41,043 nt of DNA, taken from IMG/VR virus record IMGVR_UViG_3300017779_000030, positions 1 to 41,043 of that record; one strand, written 5' to 3'. Below the pieces are notes generated by a model, which was not told where the DNA came from, did not search any database, and worked only from the letters and a program-made list of their open reading frames with translations. Positions within the stretch are counted from its first letter, which is position 1. Every line of letters begins with the position of its first letter. Shown in pieces: positions 32,701 through 40,775 of this stretch. The position numbers were made by a program, and so were the translations under genes. The stretch is from a virus.

Positions 32701-34408
32701 TTTTCCACAGTTCTTTTGATATATCTTCCTTTGAAAACGATTCAGTTGCTTGTGTGTTGTTTGCGTATGTAATTGATTGACTAAAGTCTGTAGTATGGTT
32801 TATATTTTCATTACCATAACTTCCAGAAACATCTGTTCCGTTTGTATATTCCCACAGGTCATTAAAGTCAAATCCTTGGTGAGGATACCACCCAAAGGAC
32901 TCAAGTACTGGTTGAATAAGATCTTTAGATAATCCTTCATAGAGTGGATTACTTCTGTCGTGAATAGATAAAAGCTCTTTGGTATAAGAATATATGTAGT
33001 CAAAGTGCTGAGACATCATATCAACATACAGTTCAAAGCTGCGATTATCTTCGTCTTCTCTAATGTGGGAAGGAATAAGATTCTTAAGGCTATTTTGGTT
33101 ATTTACATCAAAAATAGAAGCAGAATATATTGCTCCAGTACCGAAGTATTTATCACCAGGCGTTATGCTCCCAAACCAACGTTGAGCTTCTACAGAATTA
33201 ACGCTTTCTAAATTAAACGGCTGTGTGTCTGAATTTTTAGGCCACGTTAAAGGCCAGAATTCTCCATATGATGAAGATTCATGGGTATCTTTATTGTAAT
33301 ATAAATGTTGTTCAAACTCATCAAACGTGCTTATTAGCTCCCTTTTCAAGTTTGTAAATTTTGTAATATTTAGTTTGTAGTGAGGAGAACCTGTTGCTGC
33401 AGTTCCTGACAATCCAATCAAGTCTGTTGAAAGAGAAGAAATTGAAGTATCATATCCTTCTATTTGTTGTAATTTGTATTTAAAGTTTTCTAACTTTTCA
33501 ACCGCACTACCAAAATGAACTAGTTTAGAAAAATCTGTTCCTTCCATTTTAAAATCAAAATTTAACCTAACATCGCCTAAGCTTCCTGTTTTTTGAGATA
33601 GTCTATTTAATATTTTATCTCTAACGGTTGGTTGTGTACCAACTAACTCGTCAAAGGTTTTCCAACCGGTTGGGGTAGGGGTATCATATTGAATAGGTAT
33701 GCTAAAATCAGCTGGTGCTAGGAAGTGTGGTTGGGCTGCTGGTGGAGTATACTCTACAAGTATAGGTTCAGTTATAGATTCTATTATGGCTTTAACTATC
33801 CATAACTCATCTTTTTCTTCGATATCGCCTGGTAGCGGTTCGTATAGTTTTATTACTAAAGAGTGAGGTGGTTCTGGGTATGCTTTGTAGTCAATTAGCC
33901 AATTAGTTGCTAATGCTACTTCATTTCCACCAAAGTTTAATCTTACATCGCGGAAAAAATCTACTTCTACGTCTGCTATTTCTGGGTTTTGTTCTCGTCT
34001 TCCAAAGGCTAAAAATTCATCAGATAACGATGGGTCATCTGGATCTTTTGGTCTAACCCTTATTTCCATACGACTATTTGATATTTCGTCTATAATTAAA
34101 CTGTTAAAATTATTACCTACAATATTTCTAAAGAAATTATATTGTACATCAAATCTTCCAGATCTATATCCAAGATTTCTTATATCTTCATGAATACTAA
34201 GTTGAATTGTAGGAGATTGATTTTTTGTATCTTCTTGATTAACAGACCAAGTACTAATATTATATGAACTCTCTAAGGTGTTATCACCACTAATAACGTG
34301 CATTTCAACGTAGTCATCAAATAAACCAGTTCCAAAGTTGGTAAACATTGGTCTACTTTTAATAAGCTTTATATCTTTTGGGTCGTATGTATTTATTCTA
34401 GTTGCCAT
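29762..34408 (-). CDS. Giant baseplate protein with gp7/tail-protein-I-like segment and LamG domain
   Basis: Residues about 1-450 of this 1548-residue protein are an unrecognised region. Residues about 460-610 contain HFDYIYSYTKELLSIHDR and LPMIYKTKGTERSVRAITNL followed by LYGLPSTILKVYEYGGP. This 'LP-x-[IL]-Y-[KR]-x-K-G-T' plus 'L-Y-G-[IL]-P' signature is that of tail protein I / baseplate wedge proteins. Residues about 615-900 resemble a LamG/ConA sandwich (DTVEFRFKIPD and SGSVQEWRVYHNHLTESYF). Residues about 1095-1140 hold FFDFLYILKYFDDSLFRTVR with LLPARTN, a phrase repeated in related phage proteins. The tail end is Arg/Gly-rich. Position after gp25 and gp6 fits a gp7-like wedge role. It is intact and unusually long (T4 gp7 is about 1030 residues). 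Confidence 0.72.
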   Translation of the reverse strand: MATRINTYDPKDIKLIKSRPMFTNFGTGLFDDYVEMHVISGDNTLESSYNISTWSVNQEDTKNQSPTIQLSIHEDIRNLGYRSGRFDVQYNFFRNIVGNNFNSLIIDEISNSRMEIRVRPKDPDDPSLSDEFLAFGRREQNPEIADVEVDFFRDVRLNFGGNEVALATNWLIDYKAYPEPPHSLVIKLYEPLPGDIEEKDELWIVKAIIESITEPILVEYTPPAAQPHFLAPADFSIPIQYDTPTPTGWKTFDELVGTQPTVRDKILNRLSQKTGSLGDVRLNFDFKMEGTDFSKLVHFGSAVEKLENFKYKLQQIEGYDTSISSLSTDLIGLSGTAATGSPHYKLNITKFTNLKRELISTFDEFEQHLYYNKDTHESSSYGEFWPLTWPKNSDTQPFNLESVNSVEAQRWFGSITPGDKYFGTGAIYSASIFDVNNQNSLKNLIPSHIREDEDNRSFELYVDMMSQHFDYIYSYTKELLSIHDRSNPLYEGLSKDLIQPVLESFGWYPHQGFDFNDLWEYTNGTDVSGSYGNENINHTTDFSQSITYANNTQATESFSKEDISKELWKRILNNLPMIYKTKGTERSVRAITNLYGLPSTILKVYEYGGPQKLPNRHSKIIYDKFNYALRIESSSAFGGAYLEAPWAVATADVGPQRYPDTVEFRFKIPDLSHQGVIANSKLKRNTVLWNTHSGSLSIIAEHTTSMNASAPSDSPYGRMVFAISGSQGETSITASTDYGPIFDGDWWSVAFMRYDADKLDKVLHDYAFTESVSIDDHHGQNLTYDLFCKKQGDFSAFGRISHNLTASHTTDGTTKAGFVLNSAWGRDEQISPLYTNPTLYDAYPTAQTASTLKQYLGGDPHTSIWAGNLASEFNSLSEAKTLSGSVQEWRVYHNHLTESYFNYHVSAPRTIANSTNETSSFSDLIARWSLGANLHKVDFVNGAVVSSSHPDNSYTRFRLLNPDSTHAADIQTSASFRGFTNTGLLQYEEVEERYYTLSPRNIGPSPYSEKIRLEDNELKGNLSVESKNEFSSADKNPVDENRLGIYFSPVDEVELDIAHEFGPFEYDDFVGAPSDEYKPSYGSLKDLREKYFRKYTGNPSFFDFLYILKYFDDSLFRTVRQLLPARTNAQVGLLVKPHGLERPKIIARPSASLEGYSFKDGATNNFQQTVIDGSINLFIASASGNTTEVGGVYKEISQSALTDPANDPDGNRNQTYYKGLVPAASYSFDKGRRTGTQALTAAHKNQQINKNFVATTNKEREQALINTAVGELEGGVDYAGYYDHRFEGSRYIYTTVDLSNVSATGENGARIWNPYWERDSIGMTIHTPPHPNIHAGGGGGNLDNYTCSYSSYEGIVISSSAQEGEAVTDAYHKWGLNRKFTTEITIPFVSQSRFSFERKKQLFYYASAYSQSLGRPIPESHILSNRVSDYVGDRLFGTPIPSHSLSEAAQFQDYKATAIHNVYYNGCKLVGSDFNMESSQTIDGGPVVEFNEISPYKYVAKDDGADGRIQTAGQGSGPQRVTNITRGGSSGRVSARPNPRTGRFNRGS

Positions 34409-34415
34409 ATATATT

Positions 34416-35786
34416 TTAGAGCTCCTGGTCTTTATACGTTAATTTATCTACTTCATTTGTTCCTTGGAAAGTAAATCCTGTCGAACTTTTGTGCGATTCG
34501 TATTCACTCATACTTGTAAATTTAACGTTTGGTTTTCCTGGTTCAATGAAGAAAATATTTGAAGTTGAATCTTGAAAATACTTTCCAATGGCTCTTGACC
34601 TAGAAAGGTTTTGACTTTTGCTTGCTATAGAGCTTGCCTTTGAAATTAAAGTCTTTGCTTGATTTGTTGACTTAGGCAAATCTTTTCCTTTATAAAAGTT
34701 TGGTTCTTGATTTGACTCTACCCACTGGTTTCCATTCCATTCTGCTAAGAACCATCGTCCATCTTCTGTGTCATAGTCAAAGTATGAATCAAATTGACTA
34801 AATTCTGCGTCATGATCGTCATCTCTAACAAGAGCTCCAGTTGGTAATCCATTGTCATCTAATTCCCTTAATAAACCTCCAAGAGGGTTAAGAAATATAG
34901 TTTTTGTATACGAGCTACCTTTTTCGTTTTGAACCTCACAAGTATATCTACCTCTTTGTTGTAGTTGAACATTATATAGTCTAAGAATAGGTTCGTTTCC
35001 AACTATTGCAGCTTGGGCATTTCCTATTCCGTCTGCTGTAAATCTCCAAATATAGGTTAATCCTTCGTTTTTTCTAGTACCGTCATCATCAATATAACTA
35101 TATGCATCTGCATAAAAAGCAACATTATTATTAGATGGTATTTGATAACTAGGTTCTCCTAGCTCTGGTAGTGTTTGAATGGTGTATCCATCACTTCTAG
35201 TACCATCTAATAATCCATATCCTGGATAACATTGGGTATCTATCACTATAGGTGCTTTATTTGGACCATCTAATGGCTGAGGTTGAACTGCTAATTCAGT
35301 AATTTCAGTATCAACTATCCTTCTAAAGTCTGCATTGTCAAATACATATCGAGCATTTGCAATCACCATTCGTTCTCCATTTTCTTCACTATCTTCTGTG
35401 GAAATTATTATTCCAGCCGGGTTACGCACAACTTTTTCTGTTGCGACTTGATTGTTTCCGTCTTCGTCTCCTTCGTCAGAAGCTATTCTGTTTTTACCTG
35501 CAGGTCGTATTGATATTGAACCTAATGAATAATCAAAATCATCTCTATATTCAAATTGCTCTGGATTTTCTTTTGCCAGCTCAATTTTACAAGCTCGAGC
35601 AAAAGGAGTATATACCTCATCAATAGCTTCAAACCTATTAGATGAACCCTTTACAGGCCTGACAATTTTATTTGCTCCGTATTTATTTGACCTAGGTGTT
35701 ATAGGGCTGGTTGGAAACCTACGCTTATTACTTCTAGCTTTTCTAGGAGAAGTTCTTCTAGATTTTCCTTTGTTTGAGTATGCCAT
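34416..35786 (-). CDS. Ig-domain structural protein
   Basis: This 456-residue protein has a very basic N-terminus (KSRRTSPRKARSNKRRFP, about 8-25). An Ig-like domain lies at about 180-305 (LTYIWRFTADG, then RGRYTCEVQNEKGSSYTKTI). The Trp and the Y-x-C strand of I-set domains are present, but the first cysteine partner is not evident. The C-terminal part (residues 330-456) is polar and helical in places. Ig-like domains on phage virions usually aid weak surface binding. Its ATG overlaps the stop of the upstream gene (TAATG). The role within the baseplate is unknown. Confidence 0.68.
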   Translation of the reverse strand: MAYSNKGKSRRTSPRKARSNKRRFPTSPITPRSNKYGANKIVRPVKGSSNRFEAIDEVYTPFARACKIELAKENPEQFEYRDDFDYSLGSISIRPAGKNRIASDEGDEDGNNQVATEKVVRNPAGIIISTEDSEENGERMVIANARYVFDNADFRRIVDTEITELAVQPQPLDGPNKAPIVIDTQCYPGYGLLDGTRSDGYTIQTLPELGEPSYQIPSNNNVAFYADAYSYIDDDGTRKNEGLTYIWRFTADGIGNAQAAIVGNEPILRLYNVQLQQRGRYTCEVQNEKGSSYTKTIFLNPLGGLLRELDDNGLPTGALVRDDDHDAEFSQFDSYFDYDTEDGRWFLAEWNGNQWVESNQEPNFYKGKDLPKSTNQAKTLISKASSIASKSQNLSRSRAIGKYFQDSTSNIFFIEPGKPNVKFTSMSEYESHKSSTGFTFQGTNEVDKLTYKDQEL

Positions 35787-36964
35787 TAGTTAATCACCTT
35801 AAATATATAATCATTATCAAAAAAAGATTGACTACTTGGAAAATCAACGTTTCCTCCAATAGTTTTAAATACAAACTTATACCTTCTTTCAGGATAAAAT
35901 TGATCCATCCAGAGTTTAAAATGGTTTCCATTGCCATCAGCAGACAATTGAGTACCAGGCTCATCAAAAGGAATCACAACCTCATCAGTTACATAGTCCC
36001 TAACAGAGTAGTATGTTTGTTCGGGTAAAACCATTTGAGTTAGGGCTGCTGATACCGTGTCATATGTTTTTGCTGGAAATTTTTCTCTGACTACAAGTCT
36101 AAATGTTTCTCTAGACTTTGAGTTATATTTTGATTTTAAGTTTTTAATGTCAACGATACTTTCTGTTAGTGTGGTATCTAATACCTGTAATGCTGTTGCG
36201 TAATTGTAATCTTTTGTTACGACTTCTAGTTTTGGTTGGTATACTGTATGAGTATCGGCTGAGAAAAAACTGAGTTCTCCAAGAGGTTTTCCATTTCTTT
36301 CTTCATCAACCTCTCCTGACTCTTGTGATCCACTCCTAAGTATTATGAATCCATTTTGTTCGATTTCTTCGTTAAACCAATTATTTACTATATCGGTAAC
36401 ATCCAATCTTAAATCTGTTAACTCGTAATCAAACGACTGTGAAGCACTACCTGAGTTGTAATACCATGTTCCTCCTCCAGGATTATTTGAAAAAGATCCA
36501 GTACCGTCTGACCCTTCAAGCACACTACCACTAGCCCACTGGGTACCAAAGTATTTTTCTCCATCTCTATATTTCCAGCTGGATCCTTCTGTTTGGGTAA
36601 CTATTATTCCACCTTCGCTTTGACGATCTATTCTTCTTCCTTTACCCATATTCCATGATTCGCTTACTGGAAAGGCTTCTATTCCGTACTTATAATCTAT
36701 TGCAGCTGCTTGCAGAGTATATAAGTTAAGATAGTATTTAGGGGATGACGCATTTGGATAATTTTCGCCTAGTACTCCTGCGGCAACTGAGCTAGATAAT
36801 GCTGACAAATCGAAATCTATTAGTATTCTAGAGTTAAATGTTTTAGCAGTATTGGATGATGAAACTATTTTTTGTATTTGTAGCACTTCGTCTACCCCAG
36901 TATTCATACTAGAAGTAAATTCGTATAGTGTTGTATCTCTATTTGCTTTGATTGAATATATCAT
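35786..36964 (-). CDS. DNRLRE-like beta-sandwich baseplate protein
   Basis: In this 392-residue protein, residues about 1-235 follow the DNRLRE/CBM-like layout: DTTLYEFTSSMNTG, then SRILIDFDLSAL and YYLNLYTLQA. W-containing loops (SWNMGKGRR, WASGSVLEG) and the closing LRLDVTDIVNNWFNEEI with NGFIILRSGS follow. The C-terminal part (about 240-392) is different (FRLVVREKFPAKTYDTVS and FYPERRYKFVFKTI) and may dock to the baseplate. The gene sits directly after gp6 with an 11-base gap, suggesting stoichiometric co-expression. I infer a wedge-associated or peripheral role. Confidence 0.68.
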   Translation of the reverse strand: MIYSIKANRDTTLYEFTSSMNTGVDEVLQIQKIVSSSNTAKTFNSRILIDFDLSALSSSVAAGVLGENYPNASSPKYYLNLYTLQAAAIDYKYGIEAFPVSESWNMGKGRRIDRQSEGGIIVTQTEGSSWKYRDGEKYFGTQWASGSVLEGSDGTGSFSNNPGGGTWYYNSGSASQSFDYELTDLRLDVTDIVNNWFNEEIEQNGFIILRSGSQESGEVDEERNGKPLGELSFFSADTHTVYQPKLEVVTKDYNYATALQVLDTTLTESIVDIKNLKSKYNSKSRETFRLVVREKFPAKTYDTVSAALTQMVLPEQTYYSVRDYVTDEVVIPFDEPGTQLSADGNGNHFKLWMDQFYPERRYKFVFKTIGGNVDFPSSQSFFDNDYIFKVIN

Positions 36965-36975
36965 TATTTTTTCTC

Positions 36976-38859
36976 CTAGTAGCCTACGACTTTACCTCTA
37001 ATATCTTTTGATGGGTACTTGATTTCAAATATTGCTGGGTCTTGAGAAGGATAAATTACTTTGTTTTTTGTTGCAGATTGTATGTCATAAAAATTTCCAG
37101 AATATCCAGATGCCTTATCAAATTTACAATGTATTTGAAGGTCAGCAACTGTTTGTACTCCTTCAACTTTATCTAACTCTGTTGCTACATTTCCTAAAAA
37201 TATTGGTTCATTAAATTGCCATTTATCTATAGCAAATATATCTTGTATTTTAAGTATACACTTAGCAAGTACTTCTTTTCCTTGATAACCAGGTAAAGGC
37301 ACTATTGAAAAATCAACACCAAGGTTTATTATAAAACCGTCTTTAATATTTACTGCGTCTGTTAAAAGTCTAAATTTACTTAGGTAGTTTCTAACATTTT
37401 CTTTTGTCACTATGTTTGCAGGCGCCAATTGACCACTTGCATTATAAGCAAGCATGTAGCAATTTATAGCTAAAGGATTTGACAAAGAACCTCCTGTGTC
37501 TGGGTTTTCTTGTTCATCTTGAATTAAATATGCTTTTGCCACGTTTCCAAATCTACCTGGCATTGAATATATTCTAGCAATATAATCTTCTCTAGTTACT
37601 GCTCTATTTTGAGCAGCAAAAAACGCTAATGCATTTTGTCTTATTTCTTCTATTGTTTCAGCCGATTTTCCTCCAGCTGCTGGTCTTGGGTTGTTTACCG
37701 CTATAGATCCGTTAACAAAATTTATTGCATCTGCCGCTAATCCATCGTTGTCAAGTGAAAATGCTACCGAGCTTATATCAGTTATGGTTCCTGCTGGAAC
37801 ATTGGCTTCAACTCCTCCTCCAACTAAATACTTTATAGTTAAATCTGTATTTGCAGGAGCCTGTCCATATGCTCTAGTAAACATTGTATTTGATGGATCC
37901 CAGGCGTTGTCTATTTGAGAAACGTTTCCATATGGTAGTGCTAATCCAACATTGTCTGGGTTAGGAACAATTATTTCGTCTGCCTGTCCAGAGTTTCCAG
38001 CACCAAATAATATTTCAGTTGACATATCTGGCCTTATGTTGGTCACAAATCTTCTACCGGTTCTTTTTAATTTTAAAAGATAAGGAGTATCTTCATTAAA
38101 TTGAGCAAGCTCTTCGTCTTGAAGGGCTGTATTTTTTACATCTACATAAGAAGTTTCTTGAGCTAAATAATCTACCTCGTAATATTTATTTCCATCTGTG
38201 TCTACAATATTTAATACCTCTATAACATTTTCTTCAGGCAAAAGTCTTTTGTCAAATTTAATTGGGCTACCAAATTCAAATGTTCTTGATTTTTCTGTTC
38301 CAGATTTTGCGTAAATACTTTTTTTCAATAAAAAACTTTCTGGGTTACCATTTGCGTCTATTTTATACACCGATATATCAGTCGCGTCAATTGAACTAGA
38401 AAAGGTAAAATCTATTGGGGCCGTCGTAAAAAATTCTTGTGCACCTTGGTTTGGAGCATTTACCCGCATTCCTTCATCTACTACTGGGGCATATCTAAAG
38501 TCAGGAACAACGTTTGCTCCTGATCCTATTGGGGGAAGTAATATAAATACATCTAGTTCTACGTTTGCTGCAACAGTTGGTTTAACCTTATAGCCTAATC
38601 CTCTTGCAATCGACATTATATTACTTCTTTCTTGAGCCTCTGTTATTAAGCTTTCTCTAAGCTGGTTATCTATATAATAAGATAATACATCTCCAACATA
38701 GGCTGCCATTTCCATAAATATCATTCCAGGAGAAGATTCATTAAAGTCGTTAAACACATCTGGAAAATAAGTTTTAGAGTAGTCTATTAGTTTTGTTCTA
38801 AACTGCTGAAAATCTTTATTTAGGTATCTTAAATCTTTTTTAATTGTTTGTAGTCCCAT
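36976..38859 (-). CDS. 6: Baseplate wedge protein gp6 (baseplate J-like)
   Basis: This 627-residue protein is close to T4 gp6 (660). The N-terminal motif SSPGMIFMEMAAYVGDVLSY with YIDNQLRESLITEAQERSN (about 43-84) is diagnostic for gp6. The J-like core lies about 395-560, with AVTREDYIARIYSMPGRFGN and AYLIQDEQ. The end IFLGNVATELDKVEGVQTV is also typical. It forms the inner iris of the baseplate with the gp25 and gp7/gp53-type wedge proteins. The gp25 gene lies directly upstream, one base away, as in many myoviruses. Confidence 0.92.
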   Translation of the reverse strand: MGLQTIKKDLRYLNKDFQQFRTKLIDYSKTYFPDVFNDFNESSPGMIFMEMAAYVGDVLSYYIDNQLRESLITEAQERSNIMSIARGLGYKVKPTVAANVELDVFILLPPIGSGANVVPDFRYAPVVDEGMRVNAPNQGAQEFFTTAPIDFTFSSSIDATDISVYKIDANGNPESFLLKKSIYAKSGTEKSRTFEFGSPIKFDKRLLPEENVIEVLNIVDTDGNKYYEVDYLAQETSYVDVKNTALQDEELAQFNEDTPYLLKLKRTGRRFVTNIRPDMSTEILFGAGNSGQADEIIVPNPDNVGLALPYGNVSQIDNAWDPSNTMFTRAYGQAPANTDLTIKYLVGGGVEANVPAGTITDISSVAFSLDNDGLAADAINFVNGSIAVNNPRPAAGGKSAETIEEIRQNALAFFAAQNRAVTREDYIARIYSMPGRFGNVAKAYLIQDEQENPDTGGSLSNPLAINCYMLAYNASGQLAPANIVTKENVRNYLSKFRLLTDAVNIKDGFIINLGVDFSIVPLPGYQGKEVLAKCILKIQDIFAIDKWQFNEPIFLGNVATELDKVEGVQTVADLQIHCKFDKASGYSGNFYDIQSATKNKVIYPSQDPAIFEIKYPSKDIRGKVVGY

Positions 38860-38860
38860 A

Positions 38861-39397
38861 TTAATCCGCCTTTATGTCTAGTATAATAGTTCTTTCGTCT
38901 ATTGTATTATTAATTAAACCTATAGTTAAATGGACAATAATACCGTGATTTACATCTGCAAATGATGTTCCTTCTTGCGGATTTTTTGGTATTTCTGCTG
39001 AAGGATTCTTAATTACAATATATGGCAACCAAAATGCTATTGCGTCGGTTATTTCAGTTAAAACTGCCTCTCTAAGGTTTGGGTAGTTTGGCTCAAATAG
39101 AAATCTTCGTATATTTGTTCCAAAGTTTGGATGCATTACCCTTTCGCCTTTAACGGTTAATATTAAATTTTTAACATTTGATACTGCTTGGTCTATAGAC
39201 AAATAGTTTTTATTAAATAACCTCCCATTATCTCCCTTTAAAGGTAAAGATAATCCCAGCGATATGTCCTGTTCAAAATCTAAAGGCTCTATTTTAAACT
39301 CTTCTCTTCCTGGTCCAGGGTTTGAAGATCGCTTTACAATTTTACCTCTTGAAGGATCAATTTGAACATTATTTTCGTTATCTACTATTGGTTCCAT
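38861..39397 (-). CDS. 25: Baseplate wedge protein gp25 (GPW/gp25 family)
   Basis: This 178-residue protein carries the family signature I-x-x-A-V-x-N-V-K-N-L-I-L-T followed by KGERVMHPNFGTNIRRFLFE (83-102). It is longer than T4 gp25 (132) because of an N-terminal extension of about 40 residues rich in charged residues and a short C-terminal addition. gp25 joins the sheath-initiation side of the wedge. Pairing with gp6 supports the call. Confidence 0.92.
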   Translation of the reverse strand: MEPIVDNENNVQIDPSRGKIVKRSSNPGPGREEFKIEPLDFEQDISLGLSLPLKGDNGRLFNKNYLSIDQAVSNVKNLILTVKGERVMHPNFGTNIRRFLFEPNYPNLREAVLTEITDAIAFWLPYIVIKNPSAEIPKNPQEGTSFADVNHGIIVHLTIGLINNTIDERTIILDIKAD

Positions 39398-39406
39398 TAT
39401 ACGTTA

Positions 39407-39856
39407 TTATTTTTTCTTTTTATCGATTGCTTTCATTAAACCGCTATAATCTCTAGTTAATACTCCTGCTAGTTCGTCGTCTATTTGTACGTGTTTTCTG
39501 TCATCTGGTAACATTTGTTTGGCTGATGGTTTTCCTCCAAACATCTGTTCAGGTGATTCCATTCCCATCATTGAAGCTAGGCCGGCCCTACCATCACTTG
39601 CATTTAATGTTTTTCCTCCCATAGTTTTCCATTGATCTTTAGGAGTAGCTGCAGTTTCATTTAATACTTCATTTAAAATAGGATCTTTTGCAAAACTTTG
39701 TTTTTCTGTATTAAACAATCCATCTGCATGTTCCATCATTTGATTAAATTCTGTCTTTTTAGAGGGTTGTTTTTTGTTTAGTTCTTCTTTTATTGCTAAA
39801 CGTACTTCTTTTCTGACAACTTTTTTTATAACCTCTAGTAAATTTGATTTTTTCAT
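39407..39856 (-). CDS. Unknown small virion/assembly protein with charged N-terminal helix
   Basis: I take the ATG at 39856 because AGAGGAAAA lies at the right distance upstream; an in-frame GTG at 39880 would place that site inside the gene. The 149-residue product begins MKKSNLLEVIKKVVRKEVRL, an amphipathic basic helix. It continues with polar, Met- and Gly-containing segments (GLASMMGMESPEQMFGG) and ends with KAIDKKKK. No family is recognised with certainty. Placement directly before gp25 suggests a tail or baseplate assembly role. Confidence 0.6.
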   Translation of the reverse strand: MKKSNLLEVIKKVVRKEVRLAIKEELNKKQPSKKTEFNQMMEHADGLFNTEKQSFAKDPILNEVLNETAATPKDQWKTMGGKTLNASDGRAGLASMMGMESPEQMFGGKPSAKQMLPDDRKHVQIDDELAGVLTRDYSGLMKAIDKKKK

Positions 39857-39879
39857 AATTTTTCCTCTTTTGTAATACA

Positions 39880-39911
39880 CTATTTATCAATATATAAATA
39901 TCAATAAATAG
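39880..39911. repeat. Inverted repeat with 8-base arms around the intergenic element
   Basis: Arms CTATTTAT (39880-39887) and ATAAATAG (39904-39911) are perfect reverse complements with a 16-base loop. The stem is AT-rich and the RNA hairpin would be weak. It has no following T-run typical of an intrinsic terminator. Confidence 0.4.
39891..39902 (-). promoter_or_regulatory. Intergenic AT-rich element (sense GATATTTATATA) inside an inverted repeat
   Basis: Exact 12-mer in the 65-base gap upstream of the 149-residue gene. It lies between inverted arms CTATTTAT (39880-39887) and ATAAATAG (39904-39911), which could form an AT-only-like weak hairpin. Confidence 0.5.
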
Positions 39912-39921
39912 CAAATATTAA

Positions 39922-40374
39922 CTATAACCATGGCAATGTTACACCGGATGTAGTATTTACAGCTTTTCCTGTAGCAAACCACTGAAGAGCTACTAAAGAC
40001 ATGATATTTCCGGCACTTCCTAATTGGGTTATTTTAACAATAGTTGCTCCTTGTTGTTCCCATATTGGGCATGGAGATAGTGGTGGAATCGCTGCAAATG
40101 CTGGTAGCATTCCTAGTCCTAACGATGCAGCAAATGCTGCTGCTCCTTGTTTCATAAGTGTTTTTCCTGGGTCTTCTGGCTGATTATATGCATTTATAAA
40201 TATTCCAAATGCTGCTTGTCTAGCTATTTCTGCAGAAACAGATGGTGGAGCTGGTTTTCCAAACCCATTGTAAAATGCGTCTGCCCATCCATTTGCAAAA
40301 GCAAGAGCATTAGTTGGAGGATTTGCTTCCAATTTATCTACTGCGGCTGCGAATAATGCTGGGTTAAACGGCAT
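39922..40374 (-). CDS. Unknown small virion protein, Ala-rich
   Basis: This 150-residue protein is rich in Ala, Pro and Phe (NPALFAAAVDKLEANPPTNA and GAAAFAASLGLGMLPAFAAI). The hydrophobic stretch about 78-97 could be a membrane-active helix or a buried core. A second half with PPLSPCPIWEQQGATIVKIT may be beta. It begins three bases after the spike-like gene with no strong ribosome site and is probably coupled. I suspect a baseplate or hub component from context only. Confidence 0.58.
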   Translation of the reverse strand: MPFNPALFAAAVDKLEANPPTNALAFANGWADAFYNGFGKPAPPSVSAEIARQAAFGIFINAYNQPEDPGKTLMKQGAAAFAASLGLGMLPAFAAIPPLSPCPIWEQQGATIVKITQLGSAGNIMSLVALQWFATGKAVNTTSGVTLPWL

Positions 40375-40376
40375 AG

Positions 40377-40766
40377 TTATAGTGTTTTATTTTGTGGACT
40401 TAAAAATTCTTTTAATCTACTTTTTATTGATGAATATTGAGATGCGTTTATGGGCGGCCCGCTGACGCCAACCGGAGTGGGATGTGTTTCTGCCGCTAGT
40501 GCGTCACATAACTCTTCAAGCAGTCCTAGTAGAGTATCTCCTAATACTACTGGCTCAACAGCATCTAATCCAAGGTATATTTCCGGACTATTTATTATTG
40601 TTTCACCTCCACTATCAACATTAAAAGTTCCGTTGGTAGATATTCCAACAGTTTCGTTACCTATAATTAAAATAGCGTCTTCTTTTGCGTTAAATAGTAA
40701 TCTATCTGAATTTATAATTACCTGTTTTCCTGCATATTTATTTGGGCTATCTGGTTTGTAAGCCAT
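40377..40766 (-). CDS. Small beta-helix/spike-like baseplate protein
   Basis: In this 129-residue protein the segment KQVIINSDRLLFNAKEDAIL with GNETVGISTNGTFNVDSGGE (about 14-60) is a run of short beta strands like the C-terminal spike regions of gp5/gpV-type baseplate proteins. The next part (VEPVVLGDTLLGLLEELCDA) is a phrase frequent in phage spike-associated proteins. It follows nine bases after the M15 peptidase gene. In T4 the spike and a lysozyme are fused in gp5; here a separate peptidase may play that part. The assignment is tentative. Confidence 0.6.
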   Translation of the reverse strand: MAYKPDSPNKYAGKQVIINSDRLLFNAKEDAILIIGNETVGISTNGTFNVDSGGETIINSPEIYLGLDAVEPVVLGDTLLGLLEELCDALAAETHPTPVGVSGPPINASQYSSIKSRLKEFLSPQNKTL

Positions 40767-40775
40767 AATTTTCTC

